Notes: generated by a model from the letters alone, not told the origin. A DNA stretch of 64,000 nt from Brenneria nigrifluens DSM 30175 = ATCC 13028 (GCF_005484965.1 NZ_CP034036.1:868001-932000), one strand, 5' to 3'; counted from the stretch's first letter, positions 34,053 through 42,138 are shown. Numbers and translations: made by a program.

Positions 34053-34795
34053 GCCTGATCGAGGTCAGTCATGTGGCCTTCGGCTACCACCGGGATCGGC
34101 GCATACTCAATGACGTTTCGCTGCACATCCGGCGCGGGGTGAATGTCGGGATCGTCGGTGAATCGGGATCGGGCAAAACCACCCTGCTGCGGCTCCTGCT
34201 GGGGTTGCTCAGGCCGTCGCAGGGGGAGATCCGCTTTAACGGCGCGCGGTTGGATCCCGCCAACCGGGCGTTTATGCGCGATTACCGCAAAGCGGTGCAG
34301 GTGGTCTTTCAGGATCCTTATTCATCGCTGGATCCCCGTCAGCGGGTGCGGGATATCATCGCCGAACCTTTGCGCTCGCTGGGGATCCCCGGCCCGGTGG
34401 AGCCGAGGGTGCTGGAGGTCCTCAATGCGGTGGGGCTGGCGGAAGAGAGCCTCGATCGTTACCCGCACGCCTTTTCCGGCGGCCAGCGTCAGCGCATCGC
34501 CATTGCCCGGGCGATAGTTTCCCGTCCGGCGGTGCTGCTGGCCGATGAAGCCGTCAGCGCGCTCGATTTGGCGACCAAACTCCGCATTGTGGAACTGCTG
34601 AAAACCTTATCGCATAGCCTTACGCTGGCGCTGGTATCGCACGATCTGAGCGTGGTGGCCGCGCTGTGCGAAGAGATGGTGATCGTGGAGCGCGGCCGCA
34701 TTGTGGAGAGCGGCCGGGTGGAGGATATTCTCGCCGCGCCGCGCCATGCGTATACGCAAAAGCTGTTGGCCAGCATCCCGCGCATGCCGCGTTGA
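34049..34795 (+). CDS. ABC transporter ATPase, DppF/OppF type
   Basis: This is the second ATPase of the importer, 248 aa. Walker A is GESGSGKTTLLRLLLGL, the Q-loop region reads VVFQDPYSSLDPRQRV, the signature is HAFSGGQRQRIAIARAI and Walker B is AVLLADEAVSALD. Note DEAVSALD in place of the commoner DEPTSALD, which is normal in this subfamily. It closes the operon 84 bases before the rpsF promoter. The substrate is unknown. Confidence 0.92.
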   Translation: MSLIEVSHVAFGYHRDRRILNDVSLHIRRGVNVGIVGESGSGKTTLLRLLLGLLRPSQGEIRFNGARLDPANRAFMRDYRKAVQVVFQDPYSSLDPRQRVRDIIAEPLRSLGIPGPVEPRVLEVLNAVGLAEESLDRYPHAFSGGQRQRIAIARAIVSRPAVLLADEAVSALDLATKLRIVELLKTLSHSLTLALVSHDLSVVAALCEEMVIVERGRIVESGRVEDILAAPRHAYTQKLLASIPRMPR

Positions 34796-34879
34796 AGAGG
34801 ACGGCGCCTGTGAGAATTGGCGACCCAGCGTGCCGGCCTGGCGCGGTTCGGCCTGTCTGATAATATCCGCCGTCGCCGC

Positions 34880-34908
34880 TTGTGTTCTCCCGCCGGGAAC
34901 ACTATACT
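34880..34908 (+). promoter_or_regulatory. Promoter of the rpsF-priB-rpsR-rplI operon
   Basis: A -35 TTGTGT (34880-34885) lies 17 bases upstream of a -10 TATACT (34903-34908). The position, about 100 bases before rpsF and just ahead of the structured leader, fits the known S6 operon promoter of enterobacteria. Confidence 0.65.
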
Positions 34909-34923
34909 TACGCGTCATTTTTT

Positions 34924-34986
34924 CAGCCGCACACATACACACGTTCCTTGCTTCCATGGGCCGCGGTTGACCCTGACAGGAGGCTG
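34924..34986 (+). promoter_or_regulatory. S6:S18 ribosomal protein leader (autoregulatory RNA structure)
   Basis: In many bacteria the S6:S18 heterodimer binds an RNA structure in the rpsF leader to repress its own operon. Here CAGCC (34924-34928) can pair with GGCTG (34982-34986) to close a structure. It contains CACACATACACACGTTCC and the conserved GCGGTTGACCCTGACAGGA. The sequence resembles the E. coli rpsF leader. It ends just before the AAGGAG ribosome site of rpsF. Confidence 0.6.
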
Positions 34987-35009
34987 AATAATCCGTAAGG
35001 AGCAATTCG

Positions 35010-35402
35010 ATGCGTCATTACGAAATCGTTTTTATGGTTCATCCTGACCAAAGCGAACAGGTTCCAGGCATGATCGAACGCTATACCGGCGCCATCACGG
35101 CGGCGGAAGGTACGATCCACCGTCTGGAAGACTGGGGCCGCCGTCAACTGGCTTACCCGATCAACAAACTGCACAAGGCTCACTACGTTCTGCTGAACGT
35201 TGAAGCGCCGCAGGAAGTGATCGACGAGCTGGAAACAAACTTCCGCTTCAACGACGCCGTTATCCGCAGCATGATTATGCGCGTTAAACACGCGGTAACC
35301 GAAGCATCTCCGATGGTTAAAGCGAAAGACGAACGCCGTGAGCGTCGTGAAGATTTCGCAGAAGCCGGCGATGATACGGATGCTGGGGATTCTGAAGAGT
35401 AA
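35010..35402 (+). CDS. rpsF: 30S ribosomal protein bS6
   Basis: bS6 is a small-subunit protein that binds 16S rRNA together with bS18. The 130-aa sequence starts MRHYEIVFMVHPDQSEQVPG and carries WGRRQLAYPINK. Its acidic C-terminal tail (AEAGDDTDAGDSEE region) ends in EE, the place where RimK adds glutamates in E. coli. AAGGAG precedes the ATG. It leads the rpsF-priB-rpsR-rplI operon. Confidence 0.98.
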   Translation: MRHYEIVFMVHPDQSEQVPGMIERYTGAITAAEGTIHRLEDWGRRQLAYPINKLHKAHYVLLNVEAPQEVIDELETNFRFNDAVIRSMIMRVKHAVTEASPMVKAKDERRERREDFAEAGDDTDAGDSEE

Positions 35403-35404
35403 TT

Positions 35405-35725
35405 GTGGTGACGACCAATCGTCTGGTGTTGTCGGGCACGGTGTGCAAGACCCCCATTCGTAAAGTCAGTCCTTCGGGTATTCCTCACTGCCAGTTTGTG
35501 CTCGAGCACCGATCGGCGCAGGAGGAAGCCGGATTCAACCGGCAAGCATGGTGTCGTATGCCCGTGATTGTCAGTGGACCAACGTCACAAGCATTTACCC
35601 ACAGTATAACGGTCGGCACGCAACTCACCGTACAGGGGTTTATTAGCTGCCATCAAGGGCGCAATGGCCTGAGTAAAATAGTATTGCATGCCGAGCAGAT
35701 TGAATTGATAGATTCTGGAGACTAG
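35405..35725 (+). CDS. priB: Primosomal replication protein PriB
   Basis: PriB is a single-stranded-DNA-binding OB-fold dimer that links PriA and DnaT during replication restart. The sequence [40 protein letters not shown] and the ending [14 protein letters not shown] are characteristic. The start is GTG; codons at 35405 and 35408 are both GTG, giving 106 or 105 aa. I used the first because AAGAG sits closer to it, but E. coli PriB (104 aa) fits the second equally well. It starts two bases after the rpsF stop. Confidence 0.96.
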
Positions 35726-35729
35726 CCAA

Positions 35730-35957
35730 ATGGCACGTTATTTCCGTCGTCGCAAGTTCTGCCGTTTCACCGCGGAAGGCGTTGTAGAGATCGACTATAA
35801 AGACATCGCTACGCTGAAAAACTATATCACTGAAAGCGGCAAGATTGTTCCGAGCCGTATTACCGGTACTCGTGCAAAATACCAGCGTCAGCTGGCTCGC
35901 GCTATCAAGCGTGCGCGTTACTTGTCTTTGTTGCCGTACACTGATCGTCATCAGTAA
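35730..35957 (+). CDS. rpsR: 30S ribosomal protein bS18
   Basis: bS18 is the partner of bS6 on the platform of the small subunit. It is a 75-aa basic protein. [20 protein letters not shown] and the C-terminal [20 protein letters not shown] are essentially identical to the E. coli protein. It lies four bases after priB, with GGAGACTAG as ribosome site. Confidence 0.98.
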
Positions 35958-35998
35958 TCGGCCACTGTCCATTAACGAGACTTTGAGAGGATAAGGTA

Positions 35999-36451
35999 AT
36001 GCAAGTTATTCTGCTTGATAAAGTAGCAAACCTGGGCAGCCTGGGTGATCAGGTAAACGTTAAAGCGGGCTATGCTCGCAACTTCCTGGTTCCGCAGGGC
36101 AAAGCCGTGCCGGCAACCAAGAAAAACGTTGAGTTCTTCGAAGCGCGTCGCGCGGAACTGGAAGCCAAACTGGCCGACGTTCTGTCTGCCGCCGAAGCTC
36201 GCGCCGCCAAGATCAAAGAACTGGGCAGCGTTACCATCGCGTCTAAAGCGGGCGACGAAGGTAAACTGTTCGGTTCCATCGGTACTCGCGATATCGCTGA
36301 TGCGGTAACCGCGGCCGGTGTTGACGTTGCGAAGAGCGAAGTTCGCCTGCCGAACGGCGTTCTGCGTACTCTGGGCGAGCACGAAGTGAGCTTCCAGGTA
36401 CACAGCGATGTGTTCGCTACGCTGAATGTGGTTGTTGTTGCTGAAGCGTAA
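35999..36451 (+). CDS. rplI: 50S ribosomal protein bL9
   Basis: bL9 is a large-subunit protein with two RNA-binding domains joined by a long helix. MQVILLDKVANLGSLGDQVN begins the N-terminal domain, and GYARNFLVPQGKA is the family signature. The connecting helix spans about residues 40-75 and the C-terminal domain ends VHSDVFATLNVVVVAEA. Length is 150 aa, close to E. coli (149). GAGAGGATAAGG precedes the ATG. It is the last gene of the operon, with a terminator 20 bases on. Confidence 0.98.
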   Translation: MQVILLDKVANLGSLGDQVNVKAGYARNFLVPQGKAVPATKKNVEFFEARRAELEAKLADVLSAAEARAAKIKELGSVTIASKAGDEGKLFGSIGTRDIADAVTAAGVDVAKSEVRLPNGVLRTLGEHEVSFQVHSDVFATLNVVVVAEA

Positions 36452-36470
36452 TTGCTGACAGTGACGAGTA

Positions 36471-36497
36471 AAACGCCGGCCTTGTGCCGGCGTTTTG
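36471..36497. terminator. Bidirectional intrinsic terminator between rplI and ytfB
   Basis: AACGCCGGC (36472-36480) pairs with GCCGGCGTT (36486-36494) around a five-base loop and is followed by TTTT. On the minus strand it is preceded by the ytfB stop and ends in AAA/TTT as well, so it can serve both convergent genes. Confidence 0.85.
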
Positions 36498-36516
36498 CAT
36501 TTTCGGGACCGGGAAA

Positions 36517-37221
36517 TCAGCGGGCGCGGGTAAAGGCGCCGTCGGCGTTGCGGGTGAACCTGACGACCTGATTATCGGTGGTCTCTATTTCCAGCACCGC
36601 CACCGTGCCTTGCGCGTTCAACTGCAATTTGACCGCCTGACCGGCCCGCAGGTTGCTGAGCGGTTTGTCGTTGCCTTCCACCTGAGCCATGGCGAAAACG
36701 TCGCCGACCGGCAGATTGTTGTCGCGAAACAGCTGCGCCAGCGTCTGGCCGGAGGCGATCTGATAGCTGCGCCAGGGCGTCGGCGTATTCTGCGGCGGGG
36801 GCTGCACCGCTTGTGCCGGCGGGGCGGCGGGCGGTTGTTGCGCCGCCGGCCGGTTTTCGATCATTTCCGCCCGGATGGGAACATTATCATCCGCCTGTTC
36901 CGCCGGCGCGGAAACCGTTCGCGGCGGCTGGGGCGGGCTGTAAGGCCACAGCAATAGCGCCAGCAATAGCGCGATAGCAACTAAAATCCAGCGACGATGG
37001 AACAGAGGAAGGGGTTCCATCCAACGATAATGGTCGGGCAGATGCCAGATTTTTCGCAACGAGGTCTTAATGCGCTGCCCGGATGACGGCGGCGATTGGG
37101 GATCCTCCACCGCTTCATTCTCGGCGCGCTCGGGTTGCCGATGAATAAAACGCTGGCAGCGGCGTAATAACGCTTGATAACCCCAGGTAACTTTCCGCTT
37201 CCTGGGCGCAATTCTGCCCAT
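36517..37221 (-). CDS. ytfB: OapA-domain cell envelope protein YtfB
   Basis: YtfB is an inner-membrane-anchored protein with a periplasmic OapA/LysM-like domain that binds glycans; in E. coli it is linked to cell division and adhesion. In this 234-aa copy a basic cytoplasmic segment (about 1-77) is followed by one membrane helix (RRWILVAIALLLALLLW, about 77-93). A Pro/Ala/Gln-rich linker runs to about 145, and the OapA domain covers about 150-225 (SYQIASGQTLAQLFRDNNLP, then VFAMAQVEGNDKPLSNLRAG). It is convergent with rplI across a shared terminator. Confidence 0.9.
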   Translation of the reverse strand: MGRIAPRKRKVTWGYQALLRRCQRFIHRQPERAENEAVEDPQSPPSSGQRIKTSLRKIWHLPDHYRWMEPLPLFHRRWILVAIALLLALLLWPYSPPQPPRTVSAPAEQADDNVPIRAEMIENRPAAQQPPAAPPAQAVQPPPQNTPTPWRSYQIASGQTLAQLFRDNNLPVGDVFAMAQVEGNDKPLSNLRAGQAVKLQLNAQGTVAVLEIETTDNQVVRFTRNADGAFTRAR

Positions 37222-37476
37222 GGTGACCTCTCTTGCAACGGTATATAAATGGAAACAGGTTAGTATATCGGTAACAAGCGGATAATAACCAGCTAACTCT
37301 TTGATGCTTAAGGAAACAGAAGTACAGAATGTTCTGAATTTCCAGTATAGGCCAGTGAGCCGGAATTACCCCATCGATTAGCAGATAAAGTTATTCATCC
37401 GCACACAGGATTTTACCCTAATCTCCGGCGCTGTTATGCTGCGCTTTCGGTTTTTTACAGTTTAAAAGGAACATGC

Positions 37477-38097
37477 ATGACAACCCCTTCTTTTGATAGC
37501 GTCGAGGCGCAGGCAAGTTACGGCATCGGTTTACAGGTGGGTCAACAGCTACAGGAATCTGGTCTGGAAGGGTTGATCCCGGAAGCCCTGGTCGCCGGTT
37601 TGCGCGATGCGCTGGAAGGCAATGTGCCGGCGGTCCCGGTGGATGTGGTTCACCGCGCCCTGCGTGAGGTGCATGAACGCGCCGACGCCGTGCGCCGCGA
37701 GCGTCAGCAGACGCTGGCGGTTGAAGGACAGCAGTTCCTGGCGGAGAATGCGCAGAAAGAGGGCGTGAGCAGCACCGAATCAGGCTTGCAGTTCCGCGTA
37801 CTGACTCAGGGCGACGGAGAGATCCCGTCGCGTCAGGATCGGGTGCGCGTTCATTATACCGGCCGCCTGATTGACGGCAGCGTGTTTGATAGCTCGGTCG
37901 AACGCGGCCAGCCCGCCGAATTCCCGGTCAGCGGGGTGATCCCCGGCTGGATTGAAGCCTTGACCCTGATGCCGGTCGGCTCCAAGTGGGAGCTGTATAT
38001 CCCGCACAATCTGGCCTATGGCGAACGCGGCGCCGGCGCGTCTATTCCGCCGTTCAGCGCCCTGATTTTTGAAGTCGAGCTGCTGGAAATTCTGTAA
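37477..38097 (+). CDS. fklB: FKBP-type peptidyl-prolyl isomerase FklB (FKBP22)
   Basis: FKBP22 is a V-shaped homodimeric peptidyl-prolyl cis-trans isomerase. The N-terminal dimerisation helices (about 1-85, starting FDSVEAQASYGIGLQVGQQL) are followed by the FKBP domain. It has VRVHYTGRLIDGSVFDSSVE, the segment VIPGWIEALTLMPVGSKWEL and the closing IPPFSALIFEVELLEIL, which together form the active pocket. Length is 206 aa, as in E. coli. There is no signal peptide, so it is probably cytoplasmic. AAAAGGA precedes the ATG, and a terminator follows 25 bases after the stop. Confidence 0.96.
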   Translation: MTTPSFDSVEAQASYGIGLQVGQQLQESGLEGLIPEALVAGLRDALEGNVPAVPVDVVHRALREVHERADAVRRERQQTLAVEGQQFLAENAQKEGVSSTESGLQFRVLTQGDGEIPSRQDRVRVHYTGRLIDGSVFDSSVERGQPAEFPVSGVIPGWIEALTLMPVGSKWELYIPHNLAYGERGAGASIPPFSALIFEVELLEIL

Positions 38098-38121
38098 GCT
38101 CGCTTAATGCAACAACGGGAA

Positions 38122-38145
38122 AGGCGCTCACTGAGCGCCTTTTTC
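38122..38145 (+). terminator. Intrinsic terminator of fklB
   Basis: AGGCGCTC (38122-38129) and GAGCGCCT (38133-38140) form an 8-bp GC-rich stem with a three-base loop, followed by TTTTT ending at 38144. Confidence 0.88.
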
Positions 38146-38170
38146 AGCTCAATGTGCCCTGTTGCGCCGT

Positions 38171-38385
38171 TCAAGGGATAGGGAAACGGCCTGTAGCAAC
38201 TCCGGCATATCCATCGGCGGTATAGGCGGCATTCAGTTCGTTGGCGCAGCCGACCCAGGCGATCTGCTTATGGTTAATCACGTAATCGAGAAATTGCAGA
38301 TTGTAATCGCCCGGTACGCCGAAAAGATGTCAGATGCCGGTTTGATAAAAAACCGCACCTTAATAAGCTGGCGTGCAACTTTTGG
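38171..38385 (-). pseudogene. ipdC: Degenerate N-terminal fragment of indolepyruvate decarboxylase
   Basis: On the minus strand the residues HLFGVPGDYNLQFLDYVINH continue as KQIAWVGCANELNAAYTADG and YAG. This is the thiamine-pyrophosphate-binding N-terminus of indolepyruvate/pyruvate decarboxylases (typical GVPGDYNLxxLD and CANELNAxYxADGYAR). It is preceded by in-frame stops where the conserved N-terminal helix should be (TPAY, then a stop). After ADGYAG it runs to a TGA at 38173-38171 and loses the remaining some 480 residues. It is a dead relic; intact IpdC makes indole-3-acetaldehyde for auxin synthesis in plant-associated enterobacteria. Confidence 0.8.
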
Positions 38386-38454
38386 GATGCGGTTCGGCAA
38401 CAAAGAATGCGTCAACAAAACGGTCGTCGGCTAAGGGCCTTATCAGCGTGCGGG

Positions 38455-40197
38455 TTAGCGTTGATCGAGCAGCAGCGGCCGGTAATGATGCACCTGACGC
38501 ATCGCCACCAGATCCTTGCGCCTGACGGCGTTCGTCGGCACCGGGCTGTCCGCCAACGAAGCGGTATCGACGGTCAGGGTCGCGATGCCCGGCTCCTGCC
38601 ACAGCACCCGTTCATGCCGCGGGAAGGCGAAGGTTTCCGGTCCGAATATCCCGCTGTATCCGCCGCGCTGGCGGTGCGTGTCCAGGCTGTTGGCAAAGGC
38701 CAGATAGAAATTGTTTTCACCGGCGCGGGTGCGCAACAAATGCCAGTGCAGCGGATCGGCCCCCACCGGGATCGGGTAATTTTGCGCAACCTGGCTACCG
38801 CCGTGGCCGCTGACGAAACCGTCGCCGAGCGCGGCCGAACAGGCCACGATGTCGCAGCCCATCAGGGTGAGAATTCGGCCTGATTCGGGAAACAACGCGT
38901 CATTGCCCGACAGCAGGCCCAGGCGCCCCAGCGGCGTATCGAATACGCGCCACCGTTCGCCGGCCGTCGCCCACGACTGATAGGCCAGGGGCAGATGCAT
39001 CTGGCGGTAGCTGCCGATCATCCCTTCCGGCCCCAGCAGTACCTGGGTGTTGTAATATTTCTCTTCCTGTCGTTCCGCCATGCCGACCACCAGATACACC
39101 CGCAGCGTTATGGCCAACTGGATCAATGACCGTAGCGCCGGGGCGTCCGGCGTCTGGGCGTTGGTTTGCGGCGCGCCATGGCCGGTCAGCGCCATTTCGG
39201 GAAACACCAGCAGTTCGCTTTGTTGCCGGTCGACCGCCTCCTGCGTCAGCGCCACAATCTGGGCGAGATTCTCCTCAACGCTATCGGCGGGGGAGAACTG
39301 GCAGACGGTAATACGGCTCTGTTTGCCCGCCGGCAGGGGATGATGGCCGTAGAGGCCGAAGAAATCCGCCGGGTTCCACAGAAAGCTGTCGCTAAGCAGC
39401 GCGTGGTACTCCTGCGGCCGCCGCTGGGCGAACACCGGTTCGCCCAATACCTGACGCCGGCGGCTGAGCCGCACGTCAATCTCGCCGTAAGCAATGCCGT
39501 CCCCGTTATCCACCACGTCTACTATCGCGCCGTCCGGGGCGATAATCCCGCTGCCGCCGCTGAACTGCACGCCGCGCTCCAGCCCCCAGCGGTTGCTTTC
39601 CAGCAGATAGCAGCTATTTTCCATGGCGCGGCTGATCCAGTAGGGCGCCGGGGCGCGTTCCGCCAGCCAGTTGCTGACGTGACAGATGATATCCGCCCCC
39701 GCCAGCGCCAGCAGTCTGGCGGTTTCGGGGAAATGGATATCCATGCAGATCAGAATGCCGATCTTGCCGAGCGGCGTATCAAACACCTGATGCCCGACGT
39801 CGCCCGCCGCCGCCCACTTGGGTTCGGAAATATAGGGGTGGCTTTTGCGGTGGCGGCCGATCACCCCCTGCGGGCCGATCAGCAGCGCGCTGTTGTAATA
39901 CAGTTGGCTTTCCGCATCCACTTCCGGCATTCCCAGCACGATATGGCACTGATAGCGCCGCGCCAGTTCGCTAAAACGCGCCGACGTTGCGCCGGGCACG
40001 GTTTCCACCTGGTCGGCGATCTCCCGGCGGTCATACCAGCAGTAGCCGGTCGTCGCCATCTCCGGCGTGGTGATCAGTTTGGCCCCCTGGCGGGCGGCCT
40101 GTTCCACCAGATCCAGCAGGCGGACGATATTCTCTTCTTTGGCGAACATCGCCGGTTCGAACTGGACGGCGGCGGCGAGAAAAGGAGCTGTTGACAT
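38455..40197 (-). CDS. Tandem nitrilase-superfamily hydrolase with active N-terminal and degenerate C-terminal domain
   Basis: The 580-aa protein holds two carbon-nitrogen hydrolase domains, about residues 5-285 and 293-575. The first has the full triad: Glu46 in TPEMATTGY, Lys118 in GRHRKSHPY and Cys151 in ILICMDIHFPE. It should hydrolyse an amide or nitrile C-N bond. The second keeps Glu334 (VFPEMALTG), but the Lys position is Gln399 (YRQMHLP) and the Cys position is Gly431 (LLSGNDALFPE), so it cannot be catalytic and is probably structural or regulatory. AAGGATTCGTC precedes the ATG. It lies at the 3' end of the amide operon, behind AmiR- and AmiC-like genes. The substrate is unknown; the context suggests short amides or nitriles. 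Confidence 0.85.
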   Translation of the reverse strand: MSTAPFLAAAVQFEPAMFAKEENIVRLLDLVEQAARQGAKLITTPEMATTGYCWYDRREIADQVETVPGATSARFSELARRYQCHIVLGMPEVDAESQLYYNSALLIGPQGVIGRHRKSHPYISEPKWAAAGDVGHQVFDTPLGKIGILICMDIHFPETARLLALAGADIICHVSNWLAERAPAPYWISRAMENSCYLLESNRWGLERGVQFSGGSGIIAPDGAIVDVVDNGDGIAYGEIDVRLSRRRQVLGEPVFAQRRPQEYHALLSDSFLWNPADFFGLYGHHPLPAGKQSRITVCQFSPADSVEENLAQIVALTQEAVDRQQSELLVFPEMALTGHGAPQTNAQTPDAPALRSLIQLAITLRVYLVVGMAERQEEKYYNTQVLLGPEGMIGSYRQMHLPLAYQSWATAGERWRVFDTPLGRLGLLSGNDALFPESGRILTLMGCDIVACSAALGDGFVSGHGGSQVAQNYPIPVGADPLHWHLLRTRAGENNFYLAFANSLDTHRQRGGYSGIFGPETFAFPRHERVLWQEPGIATLTVDTASLADSPVPTNAVRRKDLVAMRQVHHYRPLLLDQR

Positions 40198-40289
40198 GAC
40201 GAATCCTTACTAACGGTTAATGTTGCCGCGCCGACCGGCGCAAGCGGCGGCGCGGCAGGAAAAATAAACCCGTGACGGCGCTAGGCGCT

Positions 40290-40916
40290 TCACGCTTTCT
40301 TGATCGGCGCGGTCATGGAAAAAACGTCGTTGGCCTGGATAAGTACGCTGGAGATCTCCTCTACCGTGATGCGTTTATCCATCGCCTGCTGGCGCAGGAT
40401 TTCATAGGCCCGCTCCTCGCTGATGCCGTGTATGCGCATCAATATCGCTTTGGCTTCGCTGACCTGGCGGATCCCCAGCATCTTCTTTTCCAGGCGTTCG
40501 ATGCGCTCCATCATCCGCTGCTGCTGTTGCCGGTGGTGCAACGCCACCACCATCGATGAGAGCAGGCCGGAAGCGCGGATCGGGGTGGTGATGGTCGCTC
40601 CGGCCCCCATGTGCAGCGCCTGATCGATAAAGGTCGGATTTTCATAGGCGATGATCGAAATCAGCGCATGCCGGGCGTGATCCAGCCAGGGGACTTCCGG
40701 TTCCGGCTGGTCAGACTGCGGGGCGAAGAAGATCAGATCGGTATCGGCGGGAAGCTGTTCCGGTATCGGCCAGAATGCCCTGACTTTGAATCCCATGCGT
40801 CGCAGATGACGGGTCAGGGTTTCACCATCTTCATCATCGGGATGCAGCACCACGCAGCGGATCCCCCGGCTGAGGAGCAGAGCGGTGGCGCTGTTGCGGG
40901 AGTCGTTACGGCGCAT
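40290..40916 (-). CDS. AmiR/NasT-like ANTAR-domain antitermination regulator
   Basis: ANTAR proteins bind paired hexaloop hairpins in nascent mRNA and prevent intrinsic termination. The 208-aa protein has an N-terminal pseudo-receiver domain (about 15-130: RCVVLHPDDEDGETLTRHLR, no phospho-acceptor pattern obvious), a coiled-coil (HHRQQQQRMMERIERLEKKM, about 127-148) and a C-terminal ANTAR domain. The ANTAR domain reads RQVSEAKAILMRIHGISEER and then AYEILRQQAMDKR. In Pseudomonas AmiR is held inactive by AmiC until amide binds. The AmiC-like gene directly upstream overlaps this one by 11 bases, so the same switch is likely. A matching RNA target lies before the importer genes at 47940-48031. 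Confidence 0.9.
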   Translation of the reverse strand: MRRNDSRNSATALLLSRGIRCVVLHPDDEDGETLTRHLRRMGFKVRAFWPIPEQLPADTDLIFFAPQSDQPEPEVPWLDHARHALISIIAYENPTFIDQALHMGAGATITTPIRASGLLSSMVVALHHRQQQQRMMERIERLEKKMLGIRQVSEAKAILMRIHGISEERAYEILRQQAMDKRITVEEISSVLIQANDVFSMTAPIKKA

Positions 40917-42138
40917 CGGGATACTCCACTTTTGTCAGTTTGGTGACCCAGTCTCCCTGAACCTGATTGGTCATATAAGGATCGGGCGCCACGATGCGCC
41001 GGGATTCCCGCACGATGGTGAATTGCCCGGCGGCGTCGGCTTTGCCGATGCGCGGGTAAAGCCCGGTATGCTGGTTCAGCGGATCGATCCTGATCCGGCC
41101 CTGCGGGGAATCGAATTCGCTGCCCCGCAGAGCGGAGGATAAACACGGCATGGCGTCGCTGCCGCACTCCCGCATGGCGTTGGCGAACAGGTGCATCTGG
41201 CTGTAAGTCGCTTCCCAGTTCATATCGGTGGTCAGGTTCGGGCCGAACATCTGCTGAAATTTGTCCAGCGCGGCCAGGTTGGCGCGGGTTTGCAGGCTCT
41301 GGAAATAGGGCGAGGAGGTGAAGTGTCCTGCCGCCAGTTCGGCGCCCATCATGGCGATTTCGGTTTCAGAGGTATTCAGGCTGCCGATGGGGGTCCGCGC
41401 GGCATCGAGCCCCACCTCGTGATAGGCGCGGTAAAGGTAGGGCACGGTCTGGCCGATGACCGTACTGAAGATAAAGTCCGGCTGTTTTTTGCGGATCTCT
41501 TCCAGTACCGGCAGGAAAGCCTCATACGGCGCATTAAGGTCCAGATAGCGTTCGCCGATCACCGCGCCGTCGTCCCGCTGCAACAGCAGTTCCTGCATAT
41601 TGCGGTTGCATTCGTAGGGGAAAACGTAACGGGAGCCGATCATATACACCCTGGCGCCGAAATGGCTGGTCAGGTAATCCTCCAGCTGGACGCAGTTCTG
41701 GTTGGGGGCCGCGCCGCCGTAAAAGATGTTCTCGGAGAATTCGAACCCTTCATAGAGCTGGGAGTAAAACAGCAGCTTCTGGTATTTCTCCACGATGGGG
41801 GACATCGCCTTGCGGCTGCTGGAGGTATAGCCGCCAAAGATCACATTGACGTGATGTTCGACGATCAACTGTTCCGCCAGCGCCCGGAAGCGCGCGTTGT
41901 CGGAGTGCGGATCGAGATGAATGGCCTGCAGCGGACGGCCGTTGATGCCGCCGTCGAGATTGATTTCTTCGATTGCCAGGGTTGCGCCGCGCAGTTGCGA
42001 TTGCTCCTGCGCGGCGGTCACGCCGCTGGACGAGTAGAGTAAACCGATGGTGATTGGTGTGGCCGACCCCATATTGACTCGCTTAATGTTGGTTGCGGAA
42101 CGTGGCCCGGCGCGATTCGCCGCGATAGCGGGAATCAT
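40906..42138 (-). CDS. AmiC-like amide-binding sensor protein
   Basis: This is a periplasmic-binding-protein fold (Peripla_BP_6) like AmiC, the cytoplasmic amide sensor that sequesters AmiR. Shared landmarks are TIGLLYSSSGVTAAQEQSQL, SSSRKAMSPIVEKYQKLLFY, YEGFEFSENIFYGGAAPNQN and the segment IFSTVIGQTVPYLYRAYHEV. No signal peptide is visible, which supports a cytoplasmic sensor rather than a transporter subunit. The start is taken at ATG 42138 because it overlaps the formamidase stop (TAATG), giving 410 aa. ATG 42072 (MGSATPITIG) matches the AmiC N-terminus better and is a real alternative. It is followed by the AmiR-like gene. Confidence 0.85.
   Translation of the reverse strand: MIPAIAANRAGPRSATNIKRVNMGSATPITIGLLYSSSGVTAAQEQSQLRGATLAIEEINLDGGINGRPLQAIHLDPHSDNARFRALAEQLIVEHHVNVIFGGYTSSSRKAMSPIVEKYQKLLFYSQLYEGFEFSENIFYGGAAPNQNCVQLEDYLTSHFGARVYMIGSRYVFPYECNRNMQELLLQRDDGAVIGERYLDLNAPYEAFLPVLEEIRKKQPDFIFSTVIGQTVPYLYRAYHEVGLDAARTPIGSLNTSETEIAMMGAELAAGHFTSSPYFQSLQTRANLAALDKFQQMFGPNLTTDMNWEATYSQMHLFANAMRECGSDAMPCLSSALRGSEFDSPQGRIRIDPLNQHTGLYPRIGKADAAGQFTIVRESRRIVAPDPYMTNQVQGDWVTKLTKVEYPDAP

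Noticed and set aside
39166..40194. A 342-codon plus-strand open frame opposite the tandem nitrilase
   Set aside because: The nitrilase motifs on the minus strand explain the region; the opposite frame shows no domain.
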